Shown piece by piece: positions 17,047 to 26,523 of a stretch of 64,000 bases of DNA. Numbering within the stretch: the first letter of the stretch is position 1; the number at the start of each line of letters is the position of its first letter. Under the pieces are notes generated by a model. The model was given only the letters and a program-made list of their open reading frames with translations, searched no databases and was not told where the DNA came from. The translations under genes and the position numbers were made by a program. Source of the stretch: Agromyces allii (GTDB lineage Bacteria; Actinomycetota; Actinomycetes; Actinomycetales; Microbacteriaceae); assembly GCF_009749385.1 (NCBI RefSeq), contig NZ_WBIN01000002.1, positions 398,953-462,952 of the forward strand, in the 5' to 3' direction.

Positions 17047-20000
17047 TCAGGCTCCCGCTTCGGCGGCGAACGCGCCGCAGTACTCGGCCCACGGGTCGCG
17101 GGCGGCCCCGACCTCGTCGGTGTACGGACCCATGGTGTCCAGGAAGGTGGGATCGCCGCCGGAGCCGGCGAACTGCTTCTCGCAGCTCACCGAGACCGAG
17201 AACGAGAGGAAGCACACCGACACCTCGATCGAGATCGACGCCTTGCCGACGGCCTTCGCGCTGTCGTCGCCCGGCCCGGGTTCGGGACCGGAGATCGACC
17301 GGTAGCTGAGCTCGAGGTAGAGCTCGATCGATGCGGAGATCAGCCCGAGCACGTCGACCTCCCCGCGGGCGCGGAAGTAGCCGGTGAGCTGCACGCTCTG
17401 GGTGTCGCCGTCGATCTCGAGGCGGAAGTAGATGCCCGCCATGACCGACAGGCTTCCGGATGCCACGACGAAGCTCATCTCGACGGCGGCACCGAACTCG
17501 AACGCCGCCTCGATGACCTTGAGGCCCTTCGGGGAGATCGTGATGGCGAAGAAGCCGCCCCCGGCGAAGAACGCGACCTGCAACCGGAACGGGTTCTCAC
17601 GGGTCGCGAAGAAGAACCGGAACTCGAGGGATTCGCCGATGAACGGCACGGAGAGCTCGGCGCCGACGTGGATGTTCGTGAGGGCGAAGACGCCGACGGC
17701 GAGATCGGGGATCTCGAGGTCGAACCCGGCCTTGAGCCCGCTGGCGGCGACGTCGAGGTAGGGCGGGTCGCTGAACCCGTCGAACGGGATGATCTCCTTC
17801 AGCGTCTCGACGAACGCCAGCGGGCCGAGGAACTCGATGCCCTGGGGGCGCCCCTCCTTGCCGTCGGCGAGTTCGACGTTCACGTCGGTCTTGCGCCCCG
17901 GCGCGACCGAGAACTCCATGACGGTGACGTGGATGGCGATGAACTGCGTGCTGCCGAGCAGCGTCACGGTGAACGGCGGCAGCGAGCACGAGACGAGCGA
18001 CTCGGGCACTCCCCCGTGGAGCGGCGCCTGCACCTCGGCGACGAGGCGCAGCATCCGGTCGCCCTCGGGTTGGAAGACCGGCGGGGTCACGCCGCCGGGC
18101 GCCCACGGCACGAGTTCGGTCGACCAGTCGAGCCTGGCGCTCACCTGTTCGGGCAGGAGCGCACCCGTGGCGAAGGCCTGGATCTGGTCGGCGAGGGGTC
18201 CGGCCTGGGCCACCAGGTCGGCGAGCCGGCGGAGCAGTCCGAGCGCACGCTCGAGGTCGGGGCGCGGAATCGGCAGGTCGGCACCGGTCGCGCCGAGCGC
18301 GTCGGCGAGGGTCTTCGCGGCCGTGCCGATGCCGGCGAGGATGCCGGCGAAGTCCTGCGGCGGGTTGGGCGGCTGCGCCACGAGTGCGAGCGCGTCGGTG
18401 AAGTCCTCGCCTCGGGCCAGGAGGTCGGCGGCGGCCTGCTGCACGGCCGCACCCTGCGCGGGGAGTGCGCCGGCCTGCTGCGTGAGGAAGGCGCGGGCTT
18501 CGTTCACCGACTGCCCGAGTCCGACGACCGCGTTGACGGCCTGGGTGACGAACGCAGGCAGCGGGCTGCCGGTCGCGGGCAGCAGGTCGGAGAGCGGCAG
18601 GATGCCGAACAGCTTCGCCGCATCGAGCCCGAACATGCCGCCGACGTCGAAGCCCGCGGCGTCGGACGCGAGCGCGGCGAGGTCTCCGCCGACCGGTCCG
18701 ACCCGTCGTGCGAGCGCGGACACCTCGACGCTCGGACTCACGAATCCGCCGGACTTCTGCGACTGCGTCGAGAACCCCATGGTCGGCACGTCGCCCGGAG
18801 CGATGGGCGCGCCGTCCGCCTTCGCGAGCTGGAGGAAGAGGCCACCCTCGTTGCCCGTGTGCGCGGGACCGGTGCCGACGCCCGCAGTCCGGTAGGCGGT
18901 CGCGTAGGTCAGCGCCAGCGGTTCGGTCTGCCCGGTGAACGCCGACATCGCCGGCACCGGCGCCCGGGCGACCCGCATGACGGGCAGCACGAAGTTCACG
19001 GCGCGGTCGCTCGTCGCCGTGTCGAACTCGGCATCGAAGCGGATGTCGGTGGTCGCCAGCGTCGTGTCGTCGGGGTCGAGCGGCGGGGCGTACGCGACCC
19101 GCTGCCCGCCGAGGTCGTACGTCGTGTTCGCGAGGTTCGCCGCGATGCGCGCCATGTCGCGGCCCGCCGGATCGGTGAAGACGGTCTTCTCGACGAACAC
19201 GAGCGGGCCCTCCCACTCGACGAGCCGGTTCGAGATGTCGTTCGCGAGGAACCGGAACCGGAACGGCACCTGCCCCGGCACGGGCGAACCGCCGACGGCC
19301 CCGTCGACGGAGGCGACCTCCGGCACGAAGATCTGGCCCTTGGCCGGCGGCGCTCCCGGGATACCCGACGAGAGCTTCACCGGGGCGGCGAGCGGTGGCG
19401 TCGACGCGGTCAGGATGCGCACCCAGCGGAACGGCATCCGGTTGTCGAACGTGGCCTTCCCCGAAGCGAGGAATCGGCGCTCGGGCTGGCGCACGATGAC
19501 GAACAGCCGCTGGTAGAGCGTCGCCCGACCGTCGTCCTTGACCCGGCGCTCGGTGATCTTCACGAGCGAGGCCCGGTGCCCGAACGGCAGCAGCACGCCC
19601 TGATAGACGACCTTGACGTAGTGGTCGCGACCGAGCGTCGCGCGATGCCGCCACTCCTCGATCGAGAGCCCGTCGGCGCGCAGCGGGTCGAAGTGCGCCT
19701 CGAGGGCGAGCCACCCGCCGGCGGACGTGAGCATGAGATGCTCGACCGCCGCAGGCGCCGGCTTGTACCGCGGCCATCGATGGTTCGAGGTCAGGTGCAC
19801 GAGCTGCATGCGGTCGCGCACCGACAGCGTCGCCCGGAACGGCCGCAGCCGCTCGGCCGGCGGCGCGGCAGCCTGATCCCCGAAGTCCTCCTCGGGGAAT
19901 GCGGCAGCGCCCTGGGCCGGGCCGTTGCCGTCGGTGAAGTCGCGCGTCCAGACTGCGCGCACGGTGCGACCGGCCGCCTGCTGCTCGTCGACCGGAGGCG

Positions 20001-21081
20001 CGGCCTGCGGATCGAGGTCGGCTGCGGCATCCGTTCGGGAGGCGAGCCTGGAGTGCCAGAGTTCGACGCGACCGTCGTGATCGACGGGGTCGAGCGCATG
20101 GGTGAACGCCCCGCGCGACGGCGGACTGAGCTGCAGCCGCCACGGCAGTTCGAGTGCGGTCTCGGTCGAGGCCGGCTCTCGCGGGATCGGCGGCCGCAGG
20201 TCGAGCGGGAAGCGCGGCCCGAGTTCGACGCCCGCACGCACGTCGGTCGTCACGGCCGACACGGCGGACGTCGCGCCGAACCGGGTCTCGAGCTCGGCCG
20301 CCGTGCGCCGGAGCCTGGCGACCTCGGAGAGGTCGGTGAGCGCGACTCCCGCGTCGATGATCCTGCCGACGGCGGCCGCGCGACGAGCAGGCGGCAGGAC
20401 GACCACCCCACGAGCCCGCTCCGCTCCCGCACGACGCCCGAACCGTCGACGGGCGGCGACGCCGACCTCGCTCACGCGGTCGACGACCGAGGTGATCGCA
20501 CCCAACTGCTCGGCCAGGTCGAACCAGCGGATGATCGCCGGAGCGCCCTCGGCGTGCGGCACGACGCTGAGCGGAAGGACGCGCATGGCGTGCAGGAGCC
20601 CTGCCTCGGTGTAGGGCACGCGTTCGGTCGTCACCGTGTACGCGATGCGGCTGCTCCTCGCGATGCGCGCCTCGACGGGATACGTCGGAGGTTCGGAGCC
20701 GCCGGGGAGCTTGACGCGCTTCTGCTCCACCGGTGACACCGGCGCCTCGGTCTTGAACGTGCTCTCCGGCCCGGCCGCGTCGAAGAACGCCCGCTCGAGC
20801 AGATGCTGCGGCCCCACGTCCGCGACGAGGAACGCGGGCCGCTCGGGCGTCCGGCGCACGAGATGCGGTCGGCCGTCGACATCGACCCGGTCGAGCCCGA
20901 TGAACCGGAACTCGATGCGGAGCAGGTCTTCGGGCCTGAAGACGGCGACCCGCGGCAACGACTCCGCCGGTGCGGCCTGCCCGCCGATCTCGAGCACCTC
21001 GCCGAACGGCAGTTCGACCCGTTCGGCCCGCGCGAAGACGCGCCCCATCGCCGCGAGCAGATTCGGATCGACGCCGGCCAT
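17047..21081 (-). CDS. giant protein of unknown function (first gene of a pair)
   Basis: 1,344 aa; not recognised. ATG 21081 is chosen because GAGGGG lies seven bases upstream; an upstream in-frame extension has no ribosome site. The N-terminal 850 residues are mixed alpha/beta with RWVR- and NRMPFRWVR-like segments; residues about 850-1010 are Ala/Leu-rich helices of coiled-coil character; residues about 1020-1290 are almost purely alternating hydrophobic/polar strands (for example LEFRFFFATRENPFRLQVAF) typical of an extended beta-sheet or groove. A Cys-containing segment (VCFLSFSVSVSCEKQF) is near the end. No signal peptide, so cytoplasmic or exported by a special route. It precedes the 1,481-aa gene by one base, which implies joint function. 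Confidence 0.9.
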   Translation of the reverse strand: MAGVDPNLLAAMGRVFARAERVELPFGEVLEIGGQAAPAESLPRVAVFRPEDLLRIEFRFIGLDRVDVDGRPHLVRRTPERPAFLVADVGPQHLLERAFFDAAGPESTFKTEAPVSPVEQKRVKLPGGSEPPTYPVEARIARSSRIAYTVTTERVPYTEAGLLHAMRVLPLSVVPHAEGAPAIIRWFDLAEQLGAITSVVDRVSEVGVAARRRFGRRAGAERARGVVVLPPARRAAAVGRIIDAGVALTDLSEVARLRRTAAELETRFGATSAVSAVTTDVRAGVELGPRFPLDLRPPIPREPASTETALELPWRLQLSPPSRGAFTHALDPVDHDGRVELWHSRLASRTDAAADLDPQAAPPVDEQQAAGRTVRAVWTRDFTDGNGPAQGAAAFPEEDFGDQAAAPPAERLRPFRATLSVRDRMQLVHLTSNHRWPRYKPAPAAVEHLMLTSAGGWLALEAHFDPLRADGLSIEEWRHRATLGRDHYVKVVYQGVLLPFGHRASLVKITERRVKDDGRATLYQRLFVIVRQPERRFLASGKATFDNRMPFRWVRILTASTPPLAAPVKLSSGIPGAPPAKGQIFVPEVASVDGAVGGSPVPGQVPFRFRFLANDISNRLVEWEGPLVFVEKTVFTDPAGRDMARIAANLANTTYDLGGQRVAYAPPLDPDDTTLATTDIRFDAEFDTATSDRAVNFVLPVMRVARAPVPAMSAFTGQTEPLALTYATAYRTAGVGTGPAHTGNEGGLFLQLAKADGAPIAPGDVPTMGFSTQSQKSGGFVSPSVEVSALARRVGPVGGDLAALASDAAGFDVGGMFGLDAAKLFGILPLSDLLPATGSPLPAFVTQAVNAVVGLGQSVNEARAFLTQQAGALPAQGAAVQQAAADLLARGEDFTDALALVAQPPNPPQDFAGILAGIGTAAKTLADALGATGADLPIPRPDLERALGLLRRLADLVAQAGPLADQIQAFATGALLPEQVSARLDWSTELVPWAPGGVTPPVFQPEGDRMLRLVAEVQAPLHGGVPESLVSCSLPPFTVTLLGSTQFIAIHVTVMEFSVAPGRKTDVNVELADGKEGRPQGIEFLGPLAFVETLKEIIPFDGFSDPPYLDVAASGLKAGFDLEIPDLAVGVFALTNIHVGAELSVPFIGESLEFRFFFATRENPFRLQVAFFAGGGFFAITISPKGLKVIEAAFEFGAAVEMSFVVASGSLSVMAGIYFRLEIDGDTQSVQLTGYFRARGEVDVLGLISASIELYLELSYRSISGPEPGPGDDSAKAVGKASISIEVSVCFLSFSVSVSCEKQFAGSGGDPTFLDTMGPYTDEVGAARDPWAEYCGAFAAEAGA

Positions 21082-21273
21082 GTGCTGCCCCTCACCGCGT
21101 GCGCACGCCCGACACCTGTCACGGCGAGCGAAGACGCTCGCCGGGGGCGCCGGACGGCCCGACGCGGTCGAGCGCGTCAACGCTACTCTCCGAGCTTCCG
21201 GGCGGCGGCCCCCGAACGGGGGAGGGCGAGAGCGGACCGGAGCACGGGCCGCCGCCGCACCGTCCGACCGCGG

Positions 21274-22638
21274 CTACTCGCTTGCGCCGGCGATCGGCGG
21301 CAGGACCACGACGACCGTGAGTCCTTCGCCCGGGCGATTGTCGAGTCGGATGTCTCCCCCGGCGCTCTTCACGATCGCGTCGACGATGGCGAGCCCGAGT
21401 CCGACGCCGTTGCTTCCAACCCTGGATGCGTCGGCTCTGCTGAACCGGTCGAGCGCAGTCGGAGCGAACGCGGGATCGAGCCCGCCGCCGGTGTCGGCGA
21501 CCGAAAGCGTCAGGTCGCCGCCGTCGAGCCGCAACGAGATCTCTACGCTGCCCTCGTCACGCACCGCGCGGAGGGAGTTGTTCGCGAGGTTGTCGACGAG
21601 TCGACCGAAGTCCTCGGCGCGGACGCCGTAGCGGAGTCCGCTCGGCCAGGGGCCGTTGAAGCTCCGGTACGAGACCACCACGTCGGCGCCCACGACTCGG
21701 GCCCGTTCGACGGCGTCGGCCGTCTCGCGCTCGAGCTCGGGCGCCGACGACGCACCCGCACGACCGACCGCATCGATCTCGGAGAGCTCGAGCAACGACG
21801 AGACCAGGCGGGAGAGCCGCATGACGTTGCGCTGGGCACCCCGCACATCGGAGAGCATCTGGTCGACCGACGCGGATTCGGCGATCGCCACCTGGAGCTG
21901 CGTGTTAACGAGCGCGAGCGGGGTGCGCAGTTCATGACTGGCATCGGCGACGAACTGGCGCTCCCTCGCGGCCGAGGCGCGCAGCCGTTCGACCAGGTCG
22001 TTGAGCGTTCGAGCGAGTTCGGCGATCTCGTCGTTCGTCTCGCCGACGGGCAGCAGCTCCGTCGTCGAGGACTCGCTCAGCTCCTCTGCGGCCGTACGGA
22101 GGCGCTCCACCGGCGCGAGCGAGATCGAGGTCAGCAGCCAGGCCGCCACCGCGGTGCCCGCCGAGATGACGGCGAGACCGACGATCAGCAACAACCGCAT
22201 CTGCGTGAGGATCGTGTTCTCGGCCTCGGCATGACGGGCGGCGACGACCGTCCACTCGTCGGCACCGACCTGCAACTGCGTCGCCTTGACGAGGTACGGG
22301 GTGCCGTCGGCGTCGGCTTCGCTCGTCCGCTCGAGCGTCGTGAGCTGCGGGAGCATGTCGGACAGCGGGGACGGAAGCGAATCCACCGGTGTCGACCCGT
22401 CGGGGGCGACGACGGCGACGAGTTGCGACGGGCCCGGCGCGTCGAACGGCTCGGACGGCTCGGTCTCGAGTGCCACGACGTACGGGGCGCTGTCGCTGCG
22501 CAGCACGGCGGTCGTCCCCTCGCGCACGATGCGCTCGATCTGCGAGTTGATGACGATGCCGGCCGCGACCGAGATGAGGATCGCGATGAGGAGGCTGCCG
22601 CCCGCGATCCGGGCACGGATGCCGCGTCGCCCGCGCAT
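21274..22638 (-). CDS. sensor histidine kinase
   Basis: A membrane-bound sensor of about 454 aa. Two transmembrane helices (about 13-32 and 148-170) flank an extracellular domain of about 110 residues; then come HAMP, a HisKA domain with phosphorylated His235 in DASHELRTPLAL, and an HATPase_c domain (N box DNLANNSLRAV, G boxes DTGGGLD and GVGLGLAIV). It follows its response regulator with a TGATG overlap; GTG 22641 is an alternative start giving a GTGA overlap. The signal sensed is unknown. The COG4705-like membrane gene upstream may be a target or partner. Confidence 0.93.
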   Translation of the reverse strand: MRGRRGIRARIAGGSLLIAILISVAAGIVINSQIERIVREGTTAVLRSDSAPYVVALETEPSEPFDAPGPSQLVAVVAPDGSTPVDSLPSPLSDMLPQLTTLERTSEADADGTPYLVKATQLQVGADEWTVVAARHAEAENTILTQMRLLLIVGLAVISAGTAVAAWLLTSISLAPVERLRTAAEELSESSTTELLPVGETNDEIAELARTLNDLVERLRASAARERQFVADASHELRTPLALVNTQLQVAIAESASVDQMLSDVRGAQRNVMRLSRLVSSLLELSEIDAVGRAGASSAPELERETADAVERARVVGADVVVSYRSFNGPWPSGLRYGVRAEDFGRLVDNLANNSLRAVRDEGSVEISLRLDGGDLTLSVADTGGGLDPAFAPTALDRFSRADASRVGSNGVGLGLAIVDAIVKSAGGDIRLDNRPGEGLTVVVVLPPIAGASE

Positions 22639-23321
22639 CACGCCGGCGCCGGCACCGTGTCGAGTCGGAATCCGACGCCGCGCACCGTCGCGATGCGCAC
22701 GCGGGCGTCGACCCGGTCGAGCTTGCGCCGCAGGTAGCTGACGTACTGGTCGACGACATTGGAGTCGATGTGCGCCGGAGTGTCCCAGACCTCCTCGAGG
22801 ATCGCGGCGCGGGATCGGACCTCGTTCGGCTTGGCGGCCAGGCTCCAGAGCACGTCGAACTCGGTGCGACTCATTGGGATCTCCTGCTCGCCGGCCCGCA
22901 CGCGATGGCGGTGCAGGTCGAGCGCGAGGCCGCCCACCTCGAGACGCACCGGCGCATGGAGGGTGTCACGGCGCCGGACCGCCCGGATGCGCGCGGACAG
23001 CTCGGCGAGATCGAACGGCTTGACCATGTAGTCGTCGGCGCCCGAATCCAGACCTCGGACCCGATCGTCGACCGCGTGCCGTGCCGTCAGCAGGATGACG
23101 GCGATCGTCGAGTCGAACTCCTTGACCCTGCGGCAGAGCTCGAGACCCGACATGCCCGGGAGCATGAGGTCGACGACGGCGAGATCGAACCGCCCGTCGC
23201 GGACGGAGCCCATCGCGGCGATGCCGTCGTGCGCCTGCGTCACGTGATGGCCCTCGGTCGCCAGACCACGGGCGAGGAGTTCGGTCATCTCCGTTTCATC
23301 GTCGACGACGAGGATGCGCAT
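22638..23321 (-). CDS. OmpR/PhoB-family response regulator
   Basis: 227 aa. The receiver domain has the acidic pocket VVDDE near residue 7, phospho-acceptor Asp51 in VVDLMLPG and Lys in MVKPFD; the C-terminal winged helix begins near residue 125 (LEVGGLALDLHRHRV) and ends in VRGVGFRLD. It is the first gene of a two-gene operon with the histidine kinase. It lies 54 bp downstream of, and reads in the same direction as, the COG4705-like membrane gene. Confidence 0.94.
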   Translation of the reverse strand: MRILVVDDETEMTELLARGLATEGHHVTQAHDGIAAMGSVRDGRFDLAVVDLMLPGMSGLELCRRVKEFDSTIAVILLTARHAVDDRVRGLDSGADDYMVKPFDLAELSARIRAVRRRDTLHAPVRLEVGGLALDLHRHRVRAGEQEIPMSRTEFDVLWSLAAKPNEVRSRAAILEEVWDTPAHIDSNVVDQYVSYLRRKLDRVDARVRIATVRGVGFRLDTVPAPA

Positions 23322-23374
23322 CGCTCAACCCCTCTCGAACGGGTGCCCCCCATCCTAGAACCGGCCCTGCTCGG

Positions 23375-24202
23375 TCACGGGGTCGCGAGTCGGGGATCCT
23401 CGTCGACCAGCGCACGCCGGTCCGCCGCGATGCGGATGCTCATGAAGATCACCAATCCGACGATCACGATCAGGAACACGGCGCTCGTCACGGTCGTGCC
23501 CAGACCCAGTCCGCCGTCGGCCACGGGCTGCGAGGCGAGATCGCCGAGCGAGGCTCCCAACGGCCGGGTGAGCACGTACGCGATCCAGAAGCAGACCACC
23601 GCGCTCGCGCGGAAGACGGAGTACGCCAGTGCGACGGCCGCGATGAGGACCGCGAAGAGGATCGAGGCGACCAGGTAGCCGAGTCCCAGCGCCTCGGACA
23701 CGAGGTCGCCCGCCGCCGTGCCGAGCGCGAACGTGAAGAGGATCGCCAGCCAGTAGTACGCCTCGCGTCGACGCGTGACGATGGAGTGGATCGAGAGCGT
23801 GCGTTCCCGCGCGTACCAGACCACGAAGGTCACGGCCAGGAGCGCCGAGAAGACGAGCGTCGAGAGCCCGAGCGGCACGCCCGCGGCATCCGTCAGGTTG
23901 TCGGTGATGAGCGTGCCGACGACGCTGATGAGCACGACCGTGATCCAGTACACGGCCGGGACGTACCGACGCGTCCAGAACTGCGCGCCGAGTGCGACGA
24001 GGAACAGCGCGCCCGTGACGATCGAGGTCGCGGTCAGGCCGAACCCGAGCGTGGCGTTCAGGTAGTCGGCCGCGGTCTCCCCGACCGTCGTCGAGAAGAC
24101 CTTGATGATCCAGAAGGCGAGGGTGATCTGCGGCACCTTGCTGTACAGCAGGTCGCTGATGCGCGTCGATTCGACGGTGACGGGTGCGGTGTCGGTTGTC
24201 AT
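23375..24202 (-). CDS. polytopic membrane protein, COG4705-like
   Basis: 275 aa with about eight predicted transmembrane helices arranged as repeated units, each starting with an (F/Y)W-type motif and a conserved acidic/Gly pattern (STTVGETAADYL near residue 39, GTAAGDLVSEALG near 160, RPLGASLGDLAS near 213). This pattern matches my memory of the COG4705 membrane-anchored family, sometimes found near metal-related or two-component loci; function is not established. It is upstream of, and co-directional with, the response regulator/kinase pair, so a joint transcript is likely. Confidence 0.75.
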   Translation of the reverse strand: MTTDTAPVTVESTRISDLLYSKVPQITLAFWIIKVFSTTVGETAADYLNATLGFGLTATSIVTGALFLVALGAQFWTRRYVPAVYWITVVLISVVGTLITDNLTDAAGVPLGLSTLVFSALLAVTFVVWYARERTLSIHSIVTRRREAYYWLAILFTFALGTAAGDLVSEALGLGYLVASILFAVLIAAVALAYSVFRASAVVCFWIAYVLTRPLGASLGDLASQPVADGGLGLGTTVTSAVFLIVIVGLVIFMSIRIAADRRALVDEDPRLATP

Positions 24203-24390
24203 GCGCTCACCGTTCCGGCCGTGCCTGAGGCGAACCTGTGGCGGGCGCCGGCTTCCCTGAACGTGTTCTCAGAGAGATCGCCCTCGGATGCGACTCTGTA
24301 CGAACCCTCAGAGATCGGCCCGCTTCCGACACCGCTCACACATCCTGGGCTCCCACCCTGAACAGACACCGGTTCGGAATCGAGTCCACC

Positions 24391-25944
24391 ATGACGAGCA
24401 CGCTCAGCCCTGCTCAGGCCGCCGCGGCTCCAAGCGCGGCTGCGAGCGCGGACCCGGCCGCGCACCCGACTGCGCCACCCGCACCGAACCGGCGACGTCT
24501 TGCCGCGCCGGCCGTCGGGCTCCTCGCGGGGCTGATCGCCGTGGCCGGGGCCGGCATCCCGTCGTACTGGGGCGACGAGGCCGCGAGCGTGCTCTCGGCC
24601 TCGCGCAGCCTGCCGAGCCTCTTCGCCCTGCTCGGGCACATCGACGCCGTCCACGGAACCTACTACCTGTTCCTCCACGTCTGGACGGGCCTGTTCGGCA
24701 CGTCCGAGGCGGTCGTGCGCCTGCCGAGCGCCATGGCCGTCGGCATGGCCGCAGCGGGCACGGTCGTGCTCGGCGGACGGCTGTACGACCGGCGGCTCGG
24801 CGTGCTCGCGGGCCTGGTGTTCGCGATCCTCCCCGAGGTGACGCGCATGGGAGTGGAGGCACGCTCCTACGCCTTCGCGATGGCCGCGGCCGTCTGGCTG
24901 ACCGCGTGGTTCGTCGCACTCGTGCGGCGCGGAGAGACCCGTCGCCGGATCTGGCTGCTCTTCGGCGTCGCCGCGGCCGGGGCGGTCTACGTCTTCCTGT
25001 ACCTGGCACTGCTGCTGGTCGCGCAGCTCGTGTTCCTCCTCGCCTGCCGCGCCGACCGTGCCGTCGTGCGCAGGTGGCTCGAGGCGGTGACGCTCGCCGC
25101 GCTGCTCGCCGCACCCATCGTGGCCGCGGCGCTCGACCAACGCGCACAGATCCGCTTCCTCGCCGAACGCGACTACGCCACCCCGGCATCGGTCCTCGTG
25201 GGCCAGTGGTTCGCGACCCCGGTCTTCGCATGCTTCGCCTGGGCGTTCATCGTCGTCGCGCTGGTCGCCGGGTTCTGGTCCGACCGCCGACGCCACTTCA
25301 GTTCATTCGCGCTCGTGCTGACGTGGTTCGCCGCTCCGACGCTGCTGATCCTCGCGGGGAACGCCTGGGTCTCCCCCATGTACAACCTCCGCTACCCGTC
25401 GTTCTGCGCCCCGGCCGTGGCCCTGCTGATCGCGCTCGGCATCGACCGCGCGGCATCCGTCGCTCGGGACGGCCGCTGGCGCACGGTCGGGCGCATCGCA
25501 GCGACGGTCGTCCTGGTCGCCGTGGCGGCACCGCAGTACGCGGCCCAACGCGGGCCGTACGCGAAGGACGGAGGCGCGGATCTCCGGCAGACCGCGGAGG
25601 TCGTGGCGGCGCATGCGACATCCGGCGACGGCATCGTCTTCGACCCGTCAGTCAAGCCGTCTCGCAGGCCGCGCCTCTCGATCGACCTCTACCCGGAGCG
25701 GTTCGCGGGCCTCGCGGACCTCGCGCTCGTGAAGCCCTATGGGGGGCGAACCTCGCTCTGGGATCGCGTCGCCCCGGTCGATGCGATCGCGAATGCGATC
25801 CGGCAGCACGACACCGTCTGGGTGGTCGAGAGCGGAGCCGATCGGACCGAGGTCGATGCCGTTCGCTCGCTCGGATACGTCGTGCGCCGGGCACTCCCGG
25901 TGCACCGCACGACCGTCTACGAACTGACCAGGGAGCAGCCATGA
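24391..25944 (+). CDS. GT-C glycosyltransferase (family 39-like membrane mannosyltransferase)
   Basis: A polytopic membrane protein of about 517 aa with some ten hydrophobic segments. After an Ala/Pro-rich N-terminal stretch and the first helix comes PSYWGDEAASVL (around residues 52-63), the acidic first-loop motif of GT-C enzymes that use polyprenyl-phosphate sugars. A soluble C-terminal region follows the last helix (about residue 390 on). ATG 24391 is the first start giving this topology; its ribosome site is modest. A GtrA-like gene follows after 31 bp, a common pairing in cell-surface glycosylation. The sugar and acceptor cannot be read from sequence. Confidence 0.85.
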   Translation: MTSTLSPAQAAAAPSAAASADPAAHPTAPPAPNRRRLAAPAVGLLAGLIAVAGAGIPSYWGDEAASVLSASRSLPSLFALLGHIDAVHGTYYLFLHVWTGLFGTSEAVVRLPSAMAVGMAAAGTVVLGGRLYDRRLGVLAGLVFAILPEVTRMGVEARSYAFAMAAAVWLTAWFVALVRRGETRRRIWLLFGVAAAGAVYVFLYLALLLVAQLVFLLACRADRAVVRRWLEAVTLAALLAAPIVAAALDQRAQIRFLAERDYATPASVLVGQWFATPVFACFAWAFIVVALVAGFWSDRRRHFSSFALVLTWFAAPTLLILAGNAWVSPMYNLRYPSFCAPAVALLIALGIDRAASVARDGRWRTVGRIAATVVLVAVAAPQYAAQRGPYAKDGGADLRQTAEVVAAHATSGDGIVFDPSVKPSRRPRLSIDLYPERFAGLADLALVKPYGGRTSLWDRVAPVDAIANAIRQHDTVWVVESGADRTEVDAVRSLGYVVRRALPVHRTTVYELTREQP

Positions 25945-25975
25945 GCGAGACCTCCGGTCGATGAGGAGTCCCGCC

Positions 25976-26440
25976 ATGCGCGGTGAGCGCCTCGTGCCCG
26001 AACTGGTCCAGTTCGGGCTCGTCGGCGGCGCGGGCTTCCTGCTGGATGTCGGGCTGTTCAACCTGCTGAGCCTGACGGTGCTGTCGGCGCACGCCGTGCA
26101 CGGTGGCCCGCTGTACGCCAAGGTCGCCTCCACGATCGTTGCGATCGCCGCGAACTGGGTCGGCAACCGGTGGCTCACGTTCCGCGACCGCCGCCGACCC
26201 GATTGGCTGCGTGAGGCGATCGAGTTCGGGCTCGTCAGCATCGGCGGCAGCCTGCTCGCGATCGGATGCCTCGGGCTGTCGCACTACCTGCTGCACCTCA
26301 CCTCGCCGATCGCCGACAACGTCTCGGCGAACGTGGTCGGACTCGCGCTCGGTTCCGCGTTCCGCTTCGTCGCGTACCGCTACTGGGTGTACGGACCCCG
26401 CGCGGTGCCGGTTGCCGCGCGGGCCGACGCGTCCATATGA
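25976..26440 (+). CDS. GtrA-family membrane protein
   Basis: About 154 aa with four transmembrane helices. The N-terminal QFGLVGGAGFLLDVGLFNLL and the central ANWVGNRWLTFR segment are GtrA hallmarks. GtrA proteins are thought to flip polyprenyl-phosphate-linked sugars across the membrane, which fits the GT-C transferase just upstream. ATG 25976 is preferred over ATG 25961 because GAGGAG (25963-25968) lies seven bases before it. The two genes probably form one operon. Confidence 0.88.
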   Translation: MRGERLVPELVQFGLVGGAGFLLDVGLFNLLSLTVLSAHAVHGGPLYAKVASTIVAIAANWVGNRWLTFRDRRRPDWLREAIEFGLVSIGGSLLAIGCLGLSHYLLHLTSPIADNVSANVVGLALGSAFRFVAYRYWVYGPRAVPVAARADASI

Positions 26441-26458
26441 TCCGAGCATCGGCCCGTC

Positions 26459-26486
26459 TCCAGCTGGCCTTCAGCTGGGCTTCAGC
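26459..26486 (+). promoter_or_regulatory. triple direct repeat upstream of the response regulator gene
   Basis: TCCAGC (26459), TTCAGC (26470) and TTCAGC (26481) occur at exact 11-bp steps, one helical turn apart, as OmpR-type regulators prefer. A similar pair precedes the PepSY-like gene (28555-28571), which suggests autoregulation by the adjacent regulator. Confidence 0.6.
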
Positions 26487-26523
26487 GGCACGCTGAACGC
26501 TTGGACCACGGAGAGGAGGCTGC

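Noticed and set aside
12000..17309. Very long plus-strand open frame (1,769 codons) opposite the giant-protein gene
   Set aside because: Antisense frame of a real gene in high-G+C DNA; composition dominated by Arg, Gly, Asp and Val without secondary-structure pattern, and it lacks a ribosome site. The minus-strand frame gives coherent protein sequence.
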